A program made the translations under genes and the position numbers. A stretch of 64,000 nt of DNA, taken from positions 3,596,001-3,660,000 of the forward strand of contig NZ_CP132911.1 in NCBI RefSeq assembly GCF_036320485.1, written 5' to 3'. Shown in pieces: positions 1-9,084 of this stretch (its first letter is position 1; each line of letters starts with the position of its first letter). Under the pieces are notes generated by a model that saw only the letters and a list, made by a program, of their open reading frames with translations, did not search any database and was not told the DNA's origin. The stretch is from Dyella sp. A6 (GTDB lineage Bacteria; Pseudomonadota; Gammaproteobacteria; Xanthomonadales; Rhodanobacteraceae).

Positions 1-584
1 GCCGCCGCGCCGGCACGGGCCGCGTCCACCCGGAAGGCACCCACCACGAAGCGCGCCACGCTCTCCCAGTCGTACTGGGCCGCGCGTGCATGCGGGTCGA
101 GGAAGATGAAGCGCAGGATGTTCCGCTGCTCCGGCGGCAATGCGGCGTAGTCGGTCAGCATCACAGTCGCCGCCCGGTTCCAGGCCACCACGTCCCAGAT
201 GGCGGTACGAATGATGGCCGGACACGGTTCCAGCGTGTCGAGCACGCGCTGCAGGCGCGGCGTGACGCCCTCGTTCCCGCGGTAACGCACCTCGGGCGGG
301 CGGCCAAGCCCGAGCAGGAACAGGTGTTCGCGCTCGACCTCGGTCAGCATCAGCGCATGCGCGATCCGGTCGAGCACGTCGGCGGACGGCGCGCCACCAC
401 GGCCCTGCTCGAGCCAGGTGTACCAGGTGGGGCTGATATGCGCGCGCTGCGCCACTTCCTCGCGGCGCAGGCCCGGCGTGCGGCGACGCTGACCGCGGAA
501 GCCGAACGCGGCTGGGTCGAGCTTCGCCCGGCGATCCCGCAGATAGGTACCCAGACGGTTTTCCTTGCCGGCGTGCGTGCTCAT
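1..584 (-). CDS. XRE-family regulator with MmyB-like ligand domain (3' end outside window)
   Basis: The visible 194 residues begin MSTHAGKENRLGTYLRDRR and hold an N-terminal helix-turn-helix: the hallmark GLRREEVAQRAHISPTWYTW is at about residues 38-57, followed by LEQGR. After residue 100 comes the start of an MmyB-like ligand-binding domain (PCPAIIRTAIWDVVAWNRAA). The C-terminal end lies beyond base 1. Family members bind DNA through the HTH and a small hydrophobic ligand through the PAS-like C-terminal half. They are often divergently paired with short-chain dehydrogenase genes, which is the arrangement here (SDR-like gene from 678, 93 bases between starts). I infer that it represses itself and the neighbour. 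It resembles the second regulator at 22549-23409. Confidence 0.92.
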   Translation of the reverse strand, partial: MSTHAGKENRLGTYLRDRRAKLDPAAFGFRGQRRRTPGLRREEVAQRAHISPTWYTWLEQGRGGAPSADVLDRIAHALMLTEVEREHLFLLGLGRPPEVRYRGNEGVTPRLQRVLDTLEPCPAIIRTAIWDVVAWNRAATVMLTDYAALPPEQRNILRFIFLDPHARAAQYDWESVARFVVGAFRVDAARAGAA

Positions 585-631
585 GCTGTTGGTCTTATTA
601 CCATGATAACGACACTACTTTACCGGGATAC

Positions 632-641
632 ATCGGCCGAT
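632..641. promoter_or_regulatory. Palindrome between divergent XRE and SDR genes, possible operator
   Basis: ATCGGCCGAT is a perfect 10-base palindrome in the 93-base gap between two divergent start codons. A looser AT-rich inverted repeat (TTAT...ATAA) lies at about 597-609. Either could be the binding site of the XRE regulator. No clear -35/-10 pair was found, so this rests on position and symmetry only. Confidence 0.25.
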
Positions 642-677
642 CGATAGTCGCCCGCAGTCAATCCACGGAGACATCGC

Positions 678-1586
678 ATGCGTGTATTTGTGACCGGAGC
701 CACCGGCTTCATCGGCATGGCCGTCGTCAGGGAACTGGTCGCGTCGGGCCATCAGGTACTGGGCCTCTGCCGTTCCGACGACAAGGCAGCAGCACTGGCC
801 GCGGCAGGCGCCGAGGTGCATCGCGGCTCGCTGCAGGATCTGGAAAGCCTGCGCGATGGCGCCGCCCGCGCCGATGGCGTGATCCATCTCGCCTTCAATC
901 ATGATTTCTCGACCTTCGCGGCGAACTGCGAGGACGACCGGCGGGTGATCGCCGCCCTCGGCGCACCGTTGGCCGGATCGACACGGCCGCTGGTCGTGAC
1001 CTCGGGAACCGGCATGGCCAGCAGCGTGCCCGGTCAGCTGGCCACCGAGGACAGCGCGCCGGTCAGTGCGCAGGTGATCCCTCGCGCGGCCTCGGAAGAG
1101 ACGGCCATGGCGCTTGCGGCCGCTGGCGTGAATGTCGCGGTGGTGCGCCTGCCGCAGGTGCACGACACGGTGAGGCAGGGCCTGGTCAGCTACGTGATCC
1201 AGGTCGCCCGCGAAAAGGGCGTGGTCGGCTATGTCGGCGACGGCCACCATCGCTGGCCTGCCGTGCATGTGCTCGACGCGGCCCGGCTGTACCGGCTGGC
1301 ACTCGAAAAGGCTCACGAAAAGGCCGAACCCGGCGCCATCCATCACGCCGTCGGCGAAGAGGGCATTACGCTGAAGGACATGGCGGAAGTGATCGGCGCG
1401 CGTATCGGTCTGCCGGCCCGTTCGATCGCAGCGGACCAGGCTGAGGCCTACTTTGGCTGGCTGGCCATGTTCGCGGCTCACGATGCTCCGGCCAGCAGCG
1501 CGCTGACCCGCCGCCGGCTGGGCTGGCAACCGTCCGGCCCCGGCATGCTGGCGGACCTGGCGCAGCTGGAGCTGCCTGCAGCCTGA
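678..1586 (+). CDS. NAD(P)-binding extended SDR / NAD-dependent epimerase-like protein
   Basis: A 302-residue protein with an N-terminal Rossmann fold. The dinucleotide motif TGATGFIG occupies residues 6-13, followed by a basic patch (LCRSDDK) that may suit NADPH. IHLAFNHDF near residue 70 and WPAVHVLDAARLY near 190 are typical of atypical/extended SDRs that act on sugars or small carbonyls. The usual YxxxK active site is not evident, so the protein could be a reductase of unusual mechanism or an NmrA-like sensor. The ATG follows GGAGACATCGC, a good ribosome-binding site. It is divergent from the MmyB-type regulator, which probably controls it. Substrate unknown. Confidence 0.88.
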   Translation: MRVFVTGATGFIGMAVVRELVASGHQVLGLCRSDDKAAALAAAGAEVHRGSLQDLESLRDGAARADGVIHLAFNHDFSTFAANCEDDRRVIAALGAPLAGSTRPLVVTSGTGMASSVPGQLATEDSAPVSAQVIPRAASEETAMALAAAGVNVAVVRLPQVHDTVRQGLVSYVIQVAREKGVVGYVGDGHHRWPAVHVLDAARLYRLALEKAHEKAEPGAIHHAVGEEGITLKDMAEVIGARIGLPARSIAADQAEAYFGWLAMFAAHDAPASSALTRRRLGWQPSGPGMLADLAQLELPAA

Positions 1587-1615
1587 GGGCAGGCCCCACG
1601 CCGGCGGACGCGGCG

Positions 1616-2992
<1,377 letters not shown>

Positions 2993-3001
2993 CGTCACCG
3001 C

Positions 3002-4768
3002 CTATCGCCTGCCGAAGCGCAGCTCGAACGCCGCGCCGCCCCATTCGCTTTCGCCCACTTCGATCTCGCCGCTGTGCACCTGGACGATCTGCTGCACGAT
3101 GGTCAGCCCGAGACCGATGCCGCCCTCGCGCCGGCTGAAGAACGGGTCGAAGATGCTCTGCCGCATCGCCGGCGGCACGCCGGGGCCGCTGTCGGCCACC
3201 ACCAGCCACGGGCCTGTGGGGTCGCGACCGGCACTGACCACGATGCGTCCGCCGGACGGCACGAAGGACAGTGCATTGAGCAGCAGGTTCAACAGCACCT
3301 GCATCAGCTGCTCGCGATCGCACTCGAACAACAGCTCTTCGTCGCCGAAACGTCGGCTCAGCGCGACACCAGCATGTTCCGCACGCGAACCCAGCAGGCT
3401 GATCACACTGTCGACGATCGCATGCAGATCGTGCGGGCGGAAGTCCGGCGGCGTGGGGCGCGAGCACTCCAGCAGCATGGTCACCAGCCGGTTCAGGCGC
3501 TCGGTCTCGCTGAGGATGAAGCCGATCAGCTCCTGCTCCTTCTCGCCCAGGTCCGGCTGGCGCTGCAGCAGCTGCGCCGAGCTGCGCAGGATACCCATCG
3601 GCGTGCGCACCTCGTGCGCCATGATCGCGGCCATTTCGCCGACCACCGCCAGCTTGCCAGCACGCACGATCTGCTCGCGCGACAGCTCCAGCGCCTCGAT
3701 CATCTCGACATAGGCGCGGTGCAGCTCGTCCACCTCCGAGATCGCGCTGGGCGGCACCTCGGGCAGGCTGCTTTCGCCCTTTCGGAAGCGACGCGCGAAC
3801 TCGGTCAGGGCGACGATCGGCCGGGCGATGCGGCCGGCCATGCGTGAGGAAATCCACACGCCGACTCCCAGAGTTAGCAGCAGCACCACCAGCATCGCCC
3901 ACAGCAGGCGCCATACCGGACCGAACGAGACCGAGGTCGGCTCGATCATCACGATGTGCCAGCCCAGCCCGCGGAACTGCTGGTAGCCGCTGGACGTGGC
4001 CGCGCCGACCAGCAGCGCGTGATAGCCCAGCGCCCGGCCGTTGTGGATATACGTGGTCGCCCCACGGTGAGGCAGCACCCAGCTTTCCAGTTGCAGCTGC
4101 GCCAGATCGATCCGATGGCGCAATGCGCTGGAGGCCGCCACCGCACGCCCGCGGCGGTCGAGCAGCAGCAGGCCGCGCGGCCCGTTGCCGACAGCCTCGT
4201 CCAGCAGCGCCTGCACCGAACGCCAGTCGAGCAGCACGTAGAGGTAACCGATGTCGCCCTTGCCGAAGGCGTTGGGGATCGATGTCCGCAGCAGCACGAC
4301 ATTGCCCTGCCGCAGGTGCACCGGCACGATCGACACGTTGTCCAGCCGCGTGCCGGGAATCGGTCGCCACTCGGCGGCCACCGGCGCCATGCGTCCGATC
4401 ATCGCCGGATCGCTGGCCGCCACGATGTGCCCGTGCGTGTCGGTGCACAACAGCGCGCGGTAGACCGTCCCCTGGCCGGCCCGCAGGTCGGACAGGAAGT
4501 GCGACAGACGCTTGTCGACGTCGTTGACGCGGATGTCCTGCATCACTTCCAGCCCGCGCCACACCCGCATGTTCTCCACATGCGAGAACATGAACGTGTC
4601 GATGCGCTGCATCACCGTGCTGGCGCCGAACTGCAGGTTCGTGGCGATCTCCGACTGCAGTGCGCGGCGGAACTCGAAGAACGACACCGCACCGACCACC
4701 GCGGTGGTACCCAGCAGCATCCAGAACAGCAGCCGCAGAAGGGCCGAGCGTGTCGTTACGGGGCGCAT
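3002..4768 (-). CDS. Membrane sensor histidine kinase
   Basis: A 588-residue kinase. TM1 spans about 11-30, a large periplasmic region about 31-285 resembles a Cache sensor, and TM2 spans about 287-306. HAMP follows, then a HisKA dimerisation helix with phospho-acceptor H385 in AIMAHEVRTPMG, and a HATPase domain with N box (LLNLLLNALSF), DSGPGVP and GGIGLGLTIV boxes. Organisation matches AtoS/ZraS-like kinases that partner sigma54 activators. Its stop lies about 10 bases before the regulator's ATG, so the two form one operon. The ligand is not evident. The divergent porin and PstS-like genes hint at an anion such as phosphate, but that is inference. Confidence 0.93.
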   Translation of the reverse strand: MRPVTTRSALLRLLFWMLLGTTAVVGAVSFFEFRRALQSEIATNLQFGASTVMQRIDTFMFSHVENMRVWRGLEVMQDIRVNDVDKRLSHFLSDLRAGQGTVYRALLCTDTHGHIVAASDPAMIGRMAPVAAEWRPIPGTRLDNVSIVPVHLRQGNVVLLRTSIPNAFGKGDIGYLYVLLDWRSVQALLDEAVGNGPRGLLLLDRRGRAVAASSALRHRIDLAQLQLESWVLPHRGATTYIHNGRALGYHALLVGAATSSGYQQFRGLGWHIVMIEPTSVSFGPVWRLLWAMLVVLLLTLGVGVWISSRMAGRIARPIVALTEFARRFRKGESSLPEVPPSAISEVDELHRAYVEMIEALELSREQIVRAGKLAVVGEMAAIMAHEVRTPMGILRSSAQLLQRQPDLGEKEQELIGFILSETERLNRLVTMLLECSRPTPPDFRPHDLHAIVDSVISLLGSRAEHAGVALSRRFGDEELLFECDREQLMQVLLNLLLNALSFVPSGGRIVVSAGRDPTGPWLVVADSGPGVPPAMRQSIFDPFFSRREGGIGLGLTIVQQIVQVHSGEIEVGESEWGGAAFELRFGRR

Positions 4769-4958
4769 CCGACGACACCGTTGGCAGAGCGAATGATCAT
4801 GAAAGGTCCGTTGGGCAGACGGCCAGCCTAGCCGCCCATCGTACTGGCGCGAGTGTGGCCGAGCCGGACCGCCGGCGGCAAGCGCACCGGACCGCGGCTT
4901 TGCGCGGCAACGCCGTTATGGCGCAGAATCCGCCGCGTCGTGCCAGGCCGCCGGCCCC

Positions 4959-4974
4959 CGGTCACGGCATTGCG
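4959..4974 (+). promoter_or_regulatory. Weak candidate sigma54 promoter for the porin operon
   Basis: CGGTCACGGCATTGCG keeps the defining GG-N10-GC spacing and a perfect -12 TTGC, but matches the -24 element (TGGCAC) only at GG. It lies about 60 bases upstream of the porin ATG and divergent from a sigma54-type two-component pair. That makes it a reasonable but unproven promoter. Confidence 0.3.
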
Positions 4975-5032
4975 CGATCACGCATCGATGCGGCTGTACT
5001 CGCCTCCCTTCCGCTTCCCCAGGCATCTCCCC

Positions 5033-6139
5033 ATGAGCAGGCCACTTCACAACCGGGTGATTCGCCACGGCGCGCTGGTCGCGCTGGTCACATGCCTGTG
5101 GCTGGGTTTCGCGCCGCGTTCGCAGGCAACCCAGGACAGCTGGCAGATGGCCCCCTACACGCTGGGCCAGGGTCTGTACTTTCCGCAGCAGGGCTTGCGC
5201 ATCGGCGGCTATGCCGACCTGCACTACTACGACATCCAGGACCAGCGCGCCACCTACAGCGTGCGCGACATCAGCCTGTTCGCGACCAAGGACCTCGGTA
5301 CGCGCTGGCAGCTTTTCGGCGAACTGGACGCCGGCAACACGGTCGACTTGTCGGCGGGTCACGCCACGTCGTCGGATTCCGAACTGGACGTCGAGCGCCT
5401 GTATCTCGACTACCACGCGAGCCAGTCGGTCAGCTTCCGCTTCGGCAAGTTCCTCACCCCGTTCGGCGAGTGGAACCTGATCCACGCCGACCCGCTGACC
5501 TGGACGGTTTCGCGTCCGCTGACCACCTCCGCCGCGTTCGCGCGCCACGCCGCCGGCGCGATGATGTACGGCACCGTGCCGGTACACGGCAACGATCTCG
5601 ATTACTGGGTCTACGGCGACGACAGCACCGACCTGGGCGTCGGCCAGGACCAGGACCGTGCATACAGCGCATTCGGCGCCGACGGCACCGTGCGCAACAA
5701 TTTCCGGCGCGCGCTGGGCGGGCGGCTGCTCTACCACCTGCTCGGCGACCGGCTCGGCATCGGCATGTCGGTACTGGACTACGAACTGCAGCAGCCGCGG
5801 CAGCACTACCGTCTCGCCGGCCTCGATTTCAACTGGAACGGTCGCTGGCTGGACCTGACCGGCGAGGCCATCCGCCGCAGCGGGGGCACCACCGGACGGT
5901 CCGGCGACAAGGGCGGCTTTGTCGAATTGGAGGTGCCGTTGCGCCAGCGCCTGTATCTGGTCGGCCGCTACGAACGCTACAGCAGCGCGGTCCTGGAACA
6001 GACCAGCACCATTCGCACGCTGGGCCTCAACTACCGTCCGATCCCGGGCATCGTGCTCAAGCTGGAACACCGCAGCGGGAACCACAACCTGGAGCTGGCG
6101 CCCACCGGCTGGCTCGCCTCGGTGGCGGTGCTGTTCTGA
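5033..6139 (+). CDS. Outer-membrane porin-like beta-barrel protein
   Basis: A 368-residue secreted protein. Starting at MSRPLHNRV gives a signal peptide (hydrophobic ALVALVTCLWLGF, then a probable cleavage after RSQA). The rest alternates polar and aromatic residues as in a beta-barrel, with RIGGYADLHYYD near the start, FRFGKFLTPFGEWN in the middle, and a C-terminal strand ending in F. This resembles OprP/OprO-type or general phosphate/anion porins, but the substrate cannot be read from sequence. An in-frame upstream ATG at 4988 is possible; 5033 is preferred for the signal peptide. The next gene begins two bases after the stop, so both are co-transcribed. Confidence 0.82.
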   Translation: MSRPLHNRVIRHGALVALVTCLWLGFAPRSQATQDSWQMAPYTLGQGLYFPQQGLRIGGYADLHYYDIQDQRATYSVRDISLFATKDLGTRWQLFGELDAGNTVDLSAGHATSSDSELDVERLYLDYHASQSVSFRFGKFLTPFGEWNLIHADPLTWTVSRPLTTSAAFARHAAGAMMYGTVPVHGNDLDYWVYGDDSTDLGVGQDQDRAYSAFGADGTVRNNFRRALGGRLLYHLLGDRLGIGMSVLDYELQQPRQHYRLAGLDFNWNGRWLDLTGEAIRRSGGTTGRSGDKGGFVELEVPLRQRLYLVGRYERYSSAVLEQTSTIRTLGLNYRPIPGIVLKLEHRSGNHNLELAPTGWLASVAVLF

Positions 6140-6140
6140 G

Positions 6141-6641
6141 ATGCGGCTGCGGGATCGCCACCTGCTGCTCGCCCTGACCTGGTTGCTGGCAACCTGCGTC
6201 GCCAGCCTTGCGCAGGCCGGCGCGCCCGTGCGCATAGCGGTGATCGTCGGCGCCACCGCACCCAAAATGGCGCTGAACCGCGACGCCCTGCGCGACATCT
6301 ACCTGAAGAAGATCTTCGTCGACGATGGCGGCCACCGGCTGATTCCGGTCAACCTGCCGCCCGCCTCGCCGCTGCGCGAGGCTTTCACGCACAGCCTGAT
6401 CCGCATGCCGGACAACCTGCTGCAGAATTACTGGAACCGCCAGTACTTCCAGGGCGTGAGCCCACCGTACGTACTCGCCTCGCAACAGGCCGTGGTGCGC
6501 TTCGTTGCATCCACGCCAGGGGCGATCGGCTACATCGCCAGCTGCTTCGTGAAGCCGGGCGTGCATGTCGCGCTGTGGCTGACGCTGCCCGCAGACAGCC
6601 CGGCCTTCGACGACGGCTGCCCCGCGGCGCCGACGCACTGA
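6141..6641 (+). CDS. Small PstS-like periplasmic phosphate-binding-type protein
   Basis: A 166-residue protein with a signal peptide (about residues 1-27, LLLALTWLLATCVASLAQAG). The mature part resembles a shortened PstS-like fold: VRIAVIVGATAPKMALNRDALRDIYLKK near the start and the helix-strand region AVVRFVASTPGAIGYI near the end, which is typical of phosphate ABC-transporter substrate-binding proteins. It is about half the usual PstS length, so only one lobe may be present. No permease or ATPase gene is nearby. Its pairing with a porin and a divergent two-component system suggests a sensing or ligand-delivery role rather than classical transport. Confidence 0.75.
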   Translation: MRLRDRHLLLALTWLLATCVASLAQAGAPVRIAVIVGATAPKMALNRDALRDIYLKKIFVDDGGHRLIPVNLPPASPLREAFTHSLIRMPDNLLQNYWNRQYFQGVSPPYVLASQQAVVRFVASTPGAIGYIASCFVKPGVHVALWLTLPADSPAFDDGCPAAPTH

Positions 6642-6829
6642 ACCGCATCTACCCGGCGCGTCCCGGACCACCGATTTCCTACGATTTGTGCAGACCATTC
6701 TTGCGCACTGCAAGGATGGTATGGCCCCGCCGCACCCTTCGCATCGCAGGTTTTCGCGCAGAATCATGCAGTTGCCGGGTTGGCACGGATATCGCCTAGG
6801 AAAGGCACGACTTTCCCGATCCATGCGTG

Positions 6830-7636
6830 ATGGTTCACTTCGCTCCGACTTCCGACAGCGCCCCCGACATCGAGCCGGTACCGCAGGCGTTGCCGTGCGA
6901 ACCGCGGCAGCATCGCGCGTCATTCCGCGCGGCAGCGGGACGGTCGTTGACGCGTCCCGGTCCGTCATTGTCGACCCACGAACGCCTGGTTCTTGAGACC
7001 GCGGCGGCGCGCGAGACACTGCTGTCGATCCCGATCATCCGCCGCACGCTCGGTGGCGACGTCGCGCGCGCCGAGTACCTGCTGTTTCTGCAGCAGGTGT
7101 ATCACCACGTGCGCCATACCGTGCCGCGGGTGATGGAGATGCGCCATCAGTTGCCCGAACGCCTGCGCTGGATGCAGCCGGCCGTCGCGGGGTACATCGC
7201 GGCGGAGAGCAGCCATGAGCAGTGGATTCTCGACGACATCGCCGAAGCCGGCGGTGACGCCGCAGCGGCGCGCCAGTCCACGCCGCTGCCCGCCACTGAG
7301 ATGATGATGGCGTATGCGCACGACACCATCCAGCGCGGCAATCCGGTCGGATTCCTGGGCATGGTGTTCGTGCTGGAAAGCGCCAGTGCCGCGCTGTCCA
7401 TGCTGGCCGCCGGTGCGATCCAGCGCGCGCTGAACCTGCCCAGGACCGCGCTGCGCTACCTGAGCTCGCACGCCGTACGGGATCTGGCACACGTAGGTTT
7501 CTACCGGGATCTGGTGAACCGGATCGATGACGAAAGTGACCGCCAGGCATTGATCAATGCCGCCGGGCGCTTCTACGAACTCTACGGCGCCATCTTCCAC
7601 GCGATCGACGACGCCGGCCTGCACGGAACCTGCTGA
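6830..7636 (+). CDS. Haem-oxygenase-like diiron oxidase/oxygenase-fold protein
   Basis: About 268 residues, all-helical by composition. Candidate metal ligands appear in the order expected for the haem-oxygenase-like diiron (HDO) superfamily: QVYHHVRHTVP, then AAESSHEQW (E and H), then FVLESASAALSM, then RDLAHVGFYRDL (D and H). Members of this superfamily (CADD, UndA, PqqC/TenA relatives) oxidise fatty acids, amino acids or cofactors using a diiron centre. The substrate is unknown here. The start is uncertain: GTG at 6827 or ATG at 6830, and the first 45 residues look disordered, so a later start is possible. The next gene begins one base after the stop, suggesting a shared transcript. Confidence 0.78.
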   Translation: MVHFAPTSDSAPDIEPVPQALPCEPRQHRASFRAAAGRSLTRPGPSLSTHERLVLETAAARETLLSIPIIRRTLGGDVARAEYLLFLQQVYHHVRHTVPRVMEMRHQLPERLRWMQPAVAGYIAAESSHEQWILDDIAEAGGDAAAARQSTPLPATEMMMAYAHDTIQRGNPVGFLGMVFVLESASAALSMLAAGAIQRALNLPRTALRYLSSHAVRDLAHVGFYRDLVNRIDDESDRQALINAAGRFYELYGAIFHAIDDAGLHGTC

Positions 7637-7637
7637 C

Positions 7638-8297
7638 ATGAGGATATGGCGCCCGGTCCACGTGCTGTTGCTGCTGCTCGGGCTGGTCGCCTGGCCGGCC
7701 GTCGCCGGCACACCCGCGACCGCGCCTGATGCGGAACTGTTGTCCATCGCACACCAGTGGGCGCACATCACCTACCAGCTGCCCAGGAACCAGCGCGATG
7801 CGGCGTATGCGGCACTCGAAAGCCGCACCGCTGCATTGATCAGGCAATACCCGCAGCGCGCACGACCGAAGGTGTGGCTGGCGATCATCCTGAGCACGCA
7901 CGCCACCATGCATGGCGGACTGGACGGCCTGTCGATGGCCAAGCGCGCACGCGATCTGCTGCTGCAGGCACAGCAGATCGACCCCGCGACCATGCACGGC
8001 GCTATCTACACGACCCTCGGCACCCTATATGATCGGGTTCCGGGGTGGCCTTTGGGGTTCGGCAACGAAACCAGGGCGCGCGTTATGCTGCAGCGGGGGC
8101 TGCGGATCGATCCGAACGGCATCGATGCCAACTATTTCTATGGGGATTTTCTTTATCGCAACGGCGACAAAGCCGCCGCGCTCGCGGCGCTCAACAAGGC
8201 GCTGGCCGCACCGCCGCGTCCCGACCGGCCACTGGCCGACCAGGGCCGACGCAAGCAGGTGCAGGCGTTGATCCGCACCATCATCGACAGCCACTGA
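7638..8297 (+). CDS. Exported TPR-like hypothetical protein
   Basis: A 219-residue protein with a clear signal peptide (VLLLLLGLVAWPAVAG, cleavage near residue 23). The mature part is helical and TPR-like, with repeats of the form ARDLLLQAQQIDPATMHGA and ARVMLQRGLRIDPNGIDANY followed by GDKAAALAALNKALAAP. It probably acts as a periplasmic scaffold. It is translationally close to the diiron protein upstream (one-base gap) and 12 bases before the next small ORF, so it belongs to the envelope cluster. I recognise no specific family. Confidence 0.8.
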   Translation: MRIWRPVHVLLLLLGLVAWPAVAGTPATAPDAELLSIAHQWAHITYQLPRNQRDAAYAALESRTAALIRQYPQRARPKVWLAIILSTHATMHGGLDGLSMAKRARDLLLQAQQIDPATMHGAIYTTLGTLYDRVPGWPLGFGNETRARVMLQRGLRIDPNGIDANYFYGDFLYRNGDKAAALAALNKALAAPPRPDRPLADQGRRKQVQALIRTIIDSH

Positions 8298-8309
8298 AGG
8301 AGACAGACG

Positions 8310-8456
8310 ATGAGTCTTCAGGGCAAACGCATTCTGCCGATGGGTGCCGCAAGTGGTCCAGGCCTGCGGATCCATGCCGAGCTGCCCGGCACGACGAACC
8401 ATTCGCTGCGCAAGCAGGTGCAGGTGCTGGCGCGTTACGCGCGGGGGGCGGCATGA
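8310..8456 (+). CDS. Short ORF (48 aa), possible gene remnant
   Basis: It begins MSLQGKRILPMGAASG and has an excellent ribosome-binding site (AAGGAG). Its stop overlaps the next gene's ATG (ATGA), so it is likely translated. The first half looks like the opening of a Rossmann-fold protein, where MSLQGKRIL-xx-GAA is a common start. The second half (HSLRKQVQVLARYARGAA) is basic and unrelated. It may be a leftover from an internal deletion, or a small protein that couples translation to the LAB_N genes. No function assigned. Confidence 0.45.
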   Translation: MSLQGKRILPMGAASGPGLRIHAELPGTTNHSLRKQVQVLARYARGAA

Positions 8457-8773
8457 CCGATATGCTGAGCCAGGCGATGCTCGCCCTGCAGTCACACGGC
8501 TGGCTGCTGCTTGGCGCCATCGGACAGGCGGTGTTTTCCTCCCGCTTCGTACTGCAGTGGGTGTACAGCGAGCGCCGCGGTCAAAGCGCGATTCCCATGC
8601 TGTTCTGGTACGTCAGCATCATTGGTGCCGCCTTGCTGCTGGGCTATGCGATCCATCTGCGCGACCCGGTTTTCATCACCGCGCAGAGCGGCGGCATGCT
8701 GATCTACCTGCGCAACCTGCAGTTGCGCCGCCGCGAGGCGCGGGAGACGGCAGCGGAGGGCAGCTCATGCTGA
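8453..8773 (+). CDS. LAB_N (lipid A biosynthesis N-terminal) domain membrane protein, copy 1
   Basis: A 106-residue protein with three predicted membrane helices at about 15-35, 44-64 and 68-88. It carries the LAB_N signature: SRFVLQWVYSERRGQSAIP, then FWYVSIIGAALLLGYAI, then IYLRNLQL. From memory, LAB_N belongs with the SWEET/PQ-loop (MtN3-like) clan, whose three-helix members dimerise into small transporters. The original name comes from its fusion to LpxB in some bacteria, but no LpxB catalytic domain is present. A second copy follows with a 7-base overlap, and an ArnT-family glycosyltransferase comes next. A role in moving a lipid-linked sugar is inference. Confidence 0.88.
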   Translation: MTDMLSQAMLALQSHGWLLLGAIGQAVFSSRFVLQWVYSERRGQSAIPMLFWYVSIIGAALLLGYAIHLRDPVFITAQSGGMLIYLRNLQLRRREARETAAEGSSC

Positions 8774-9048
8774 CACCCGCCCAGATCGATGCCTGCTGGA
8801 TTGGCGCGGGCTTTCTCGCGCAGGCGCTCTTCGGCGCACGCTTCGTGGTGCAGTGGCTGTACAGCGAAGCGCGCGGCCGCAGCGTGGTGCCGACTGTCTT
8901 CTGGTACTTCAGCGTGGCCGGCGGCGCGATCCTGCTGGCCTACGCCATCCACCGCCGCGAGCCGGTCTTCATCGTCGGCGAAGCGACCACCCTGCTGATC
9001 TTTCTGCGCAACCTGCAACTGCTGCGTCGTCGCGGCAACCGTCGCTGA
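8767..9048 (+). CDS. LAB_N domain membrane protein, copy 2
   Basis: A 93-residue three-helix protein homologous to its neighbour. GARFVVQWLYSEARGRSVVP, FWYFSVAGGAILLAYAI and IFLRNLQLLRRR align with the same segments of copy 1. The start overlaps the end of copy 1 by 7 bases (ATGCTGA), a sign of tight translational coupling and perhaps equal stoichiometry, as for a heterodimer. The C-terminus is strongly basic and probably cytoplasmic. The pair resembles the ArnE/ArnF arrangement (two small membrane proteins beside ArnT) in size and context, though the fold family differs. Confidence 0.88.
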   Translation: MLTPAQIDACWIGAGFLAQALFGARFVVQWLYSEARGRSVVPTVFWYFSVAGGAILLAYAIHRREPVFIVGEATTLLIFLRNLQLLRRRGNRR

Positions 9049-9084
9049 GTGCGTGCCTCCGTGTCTTTGCCAGGATCCTCCTAC

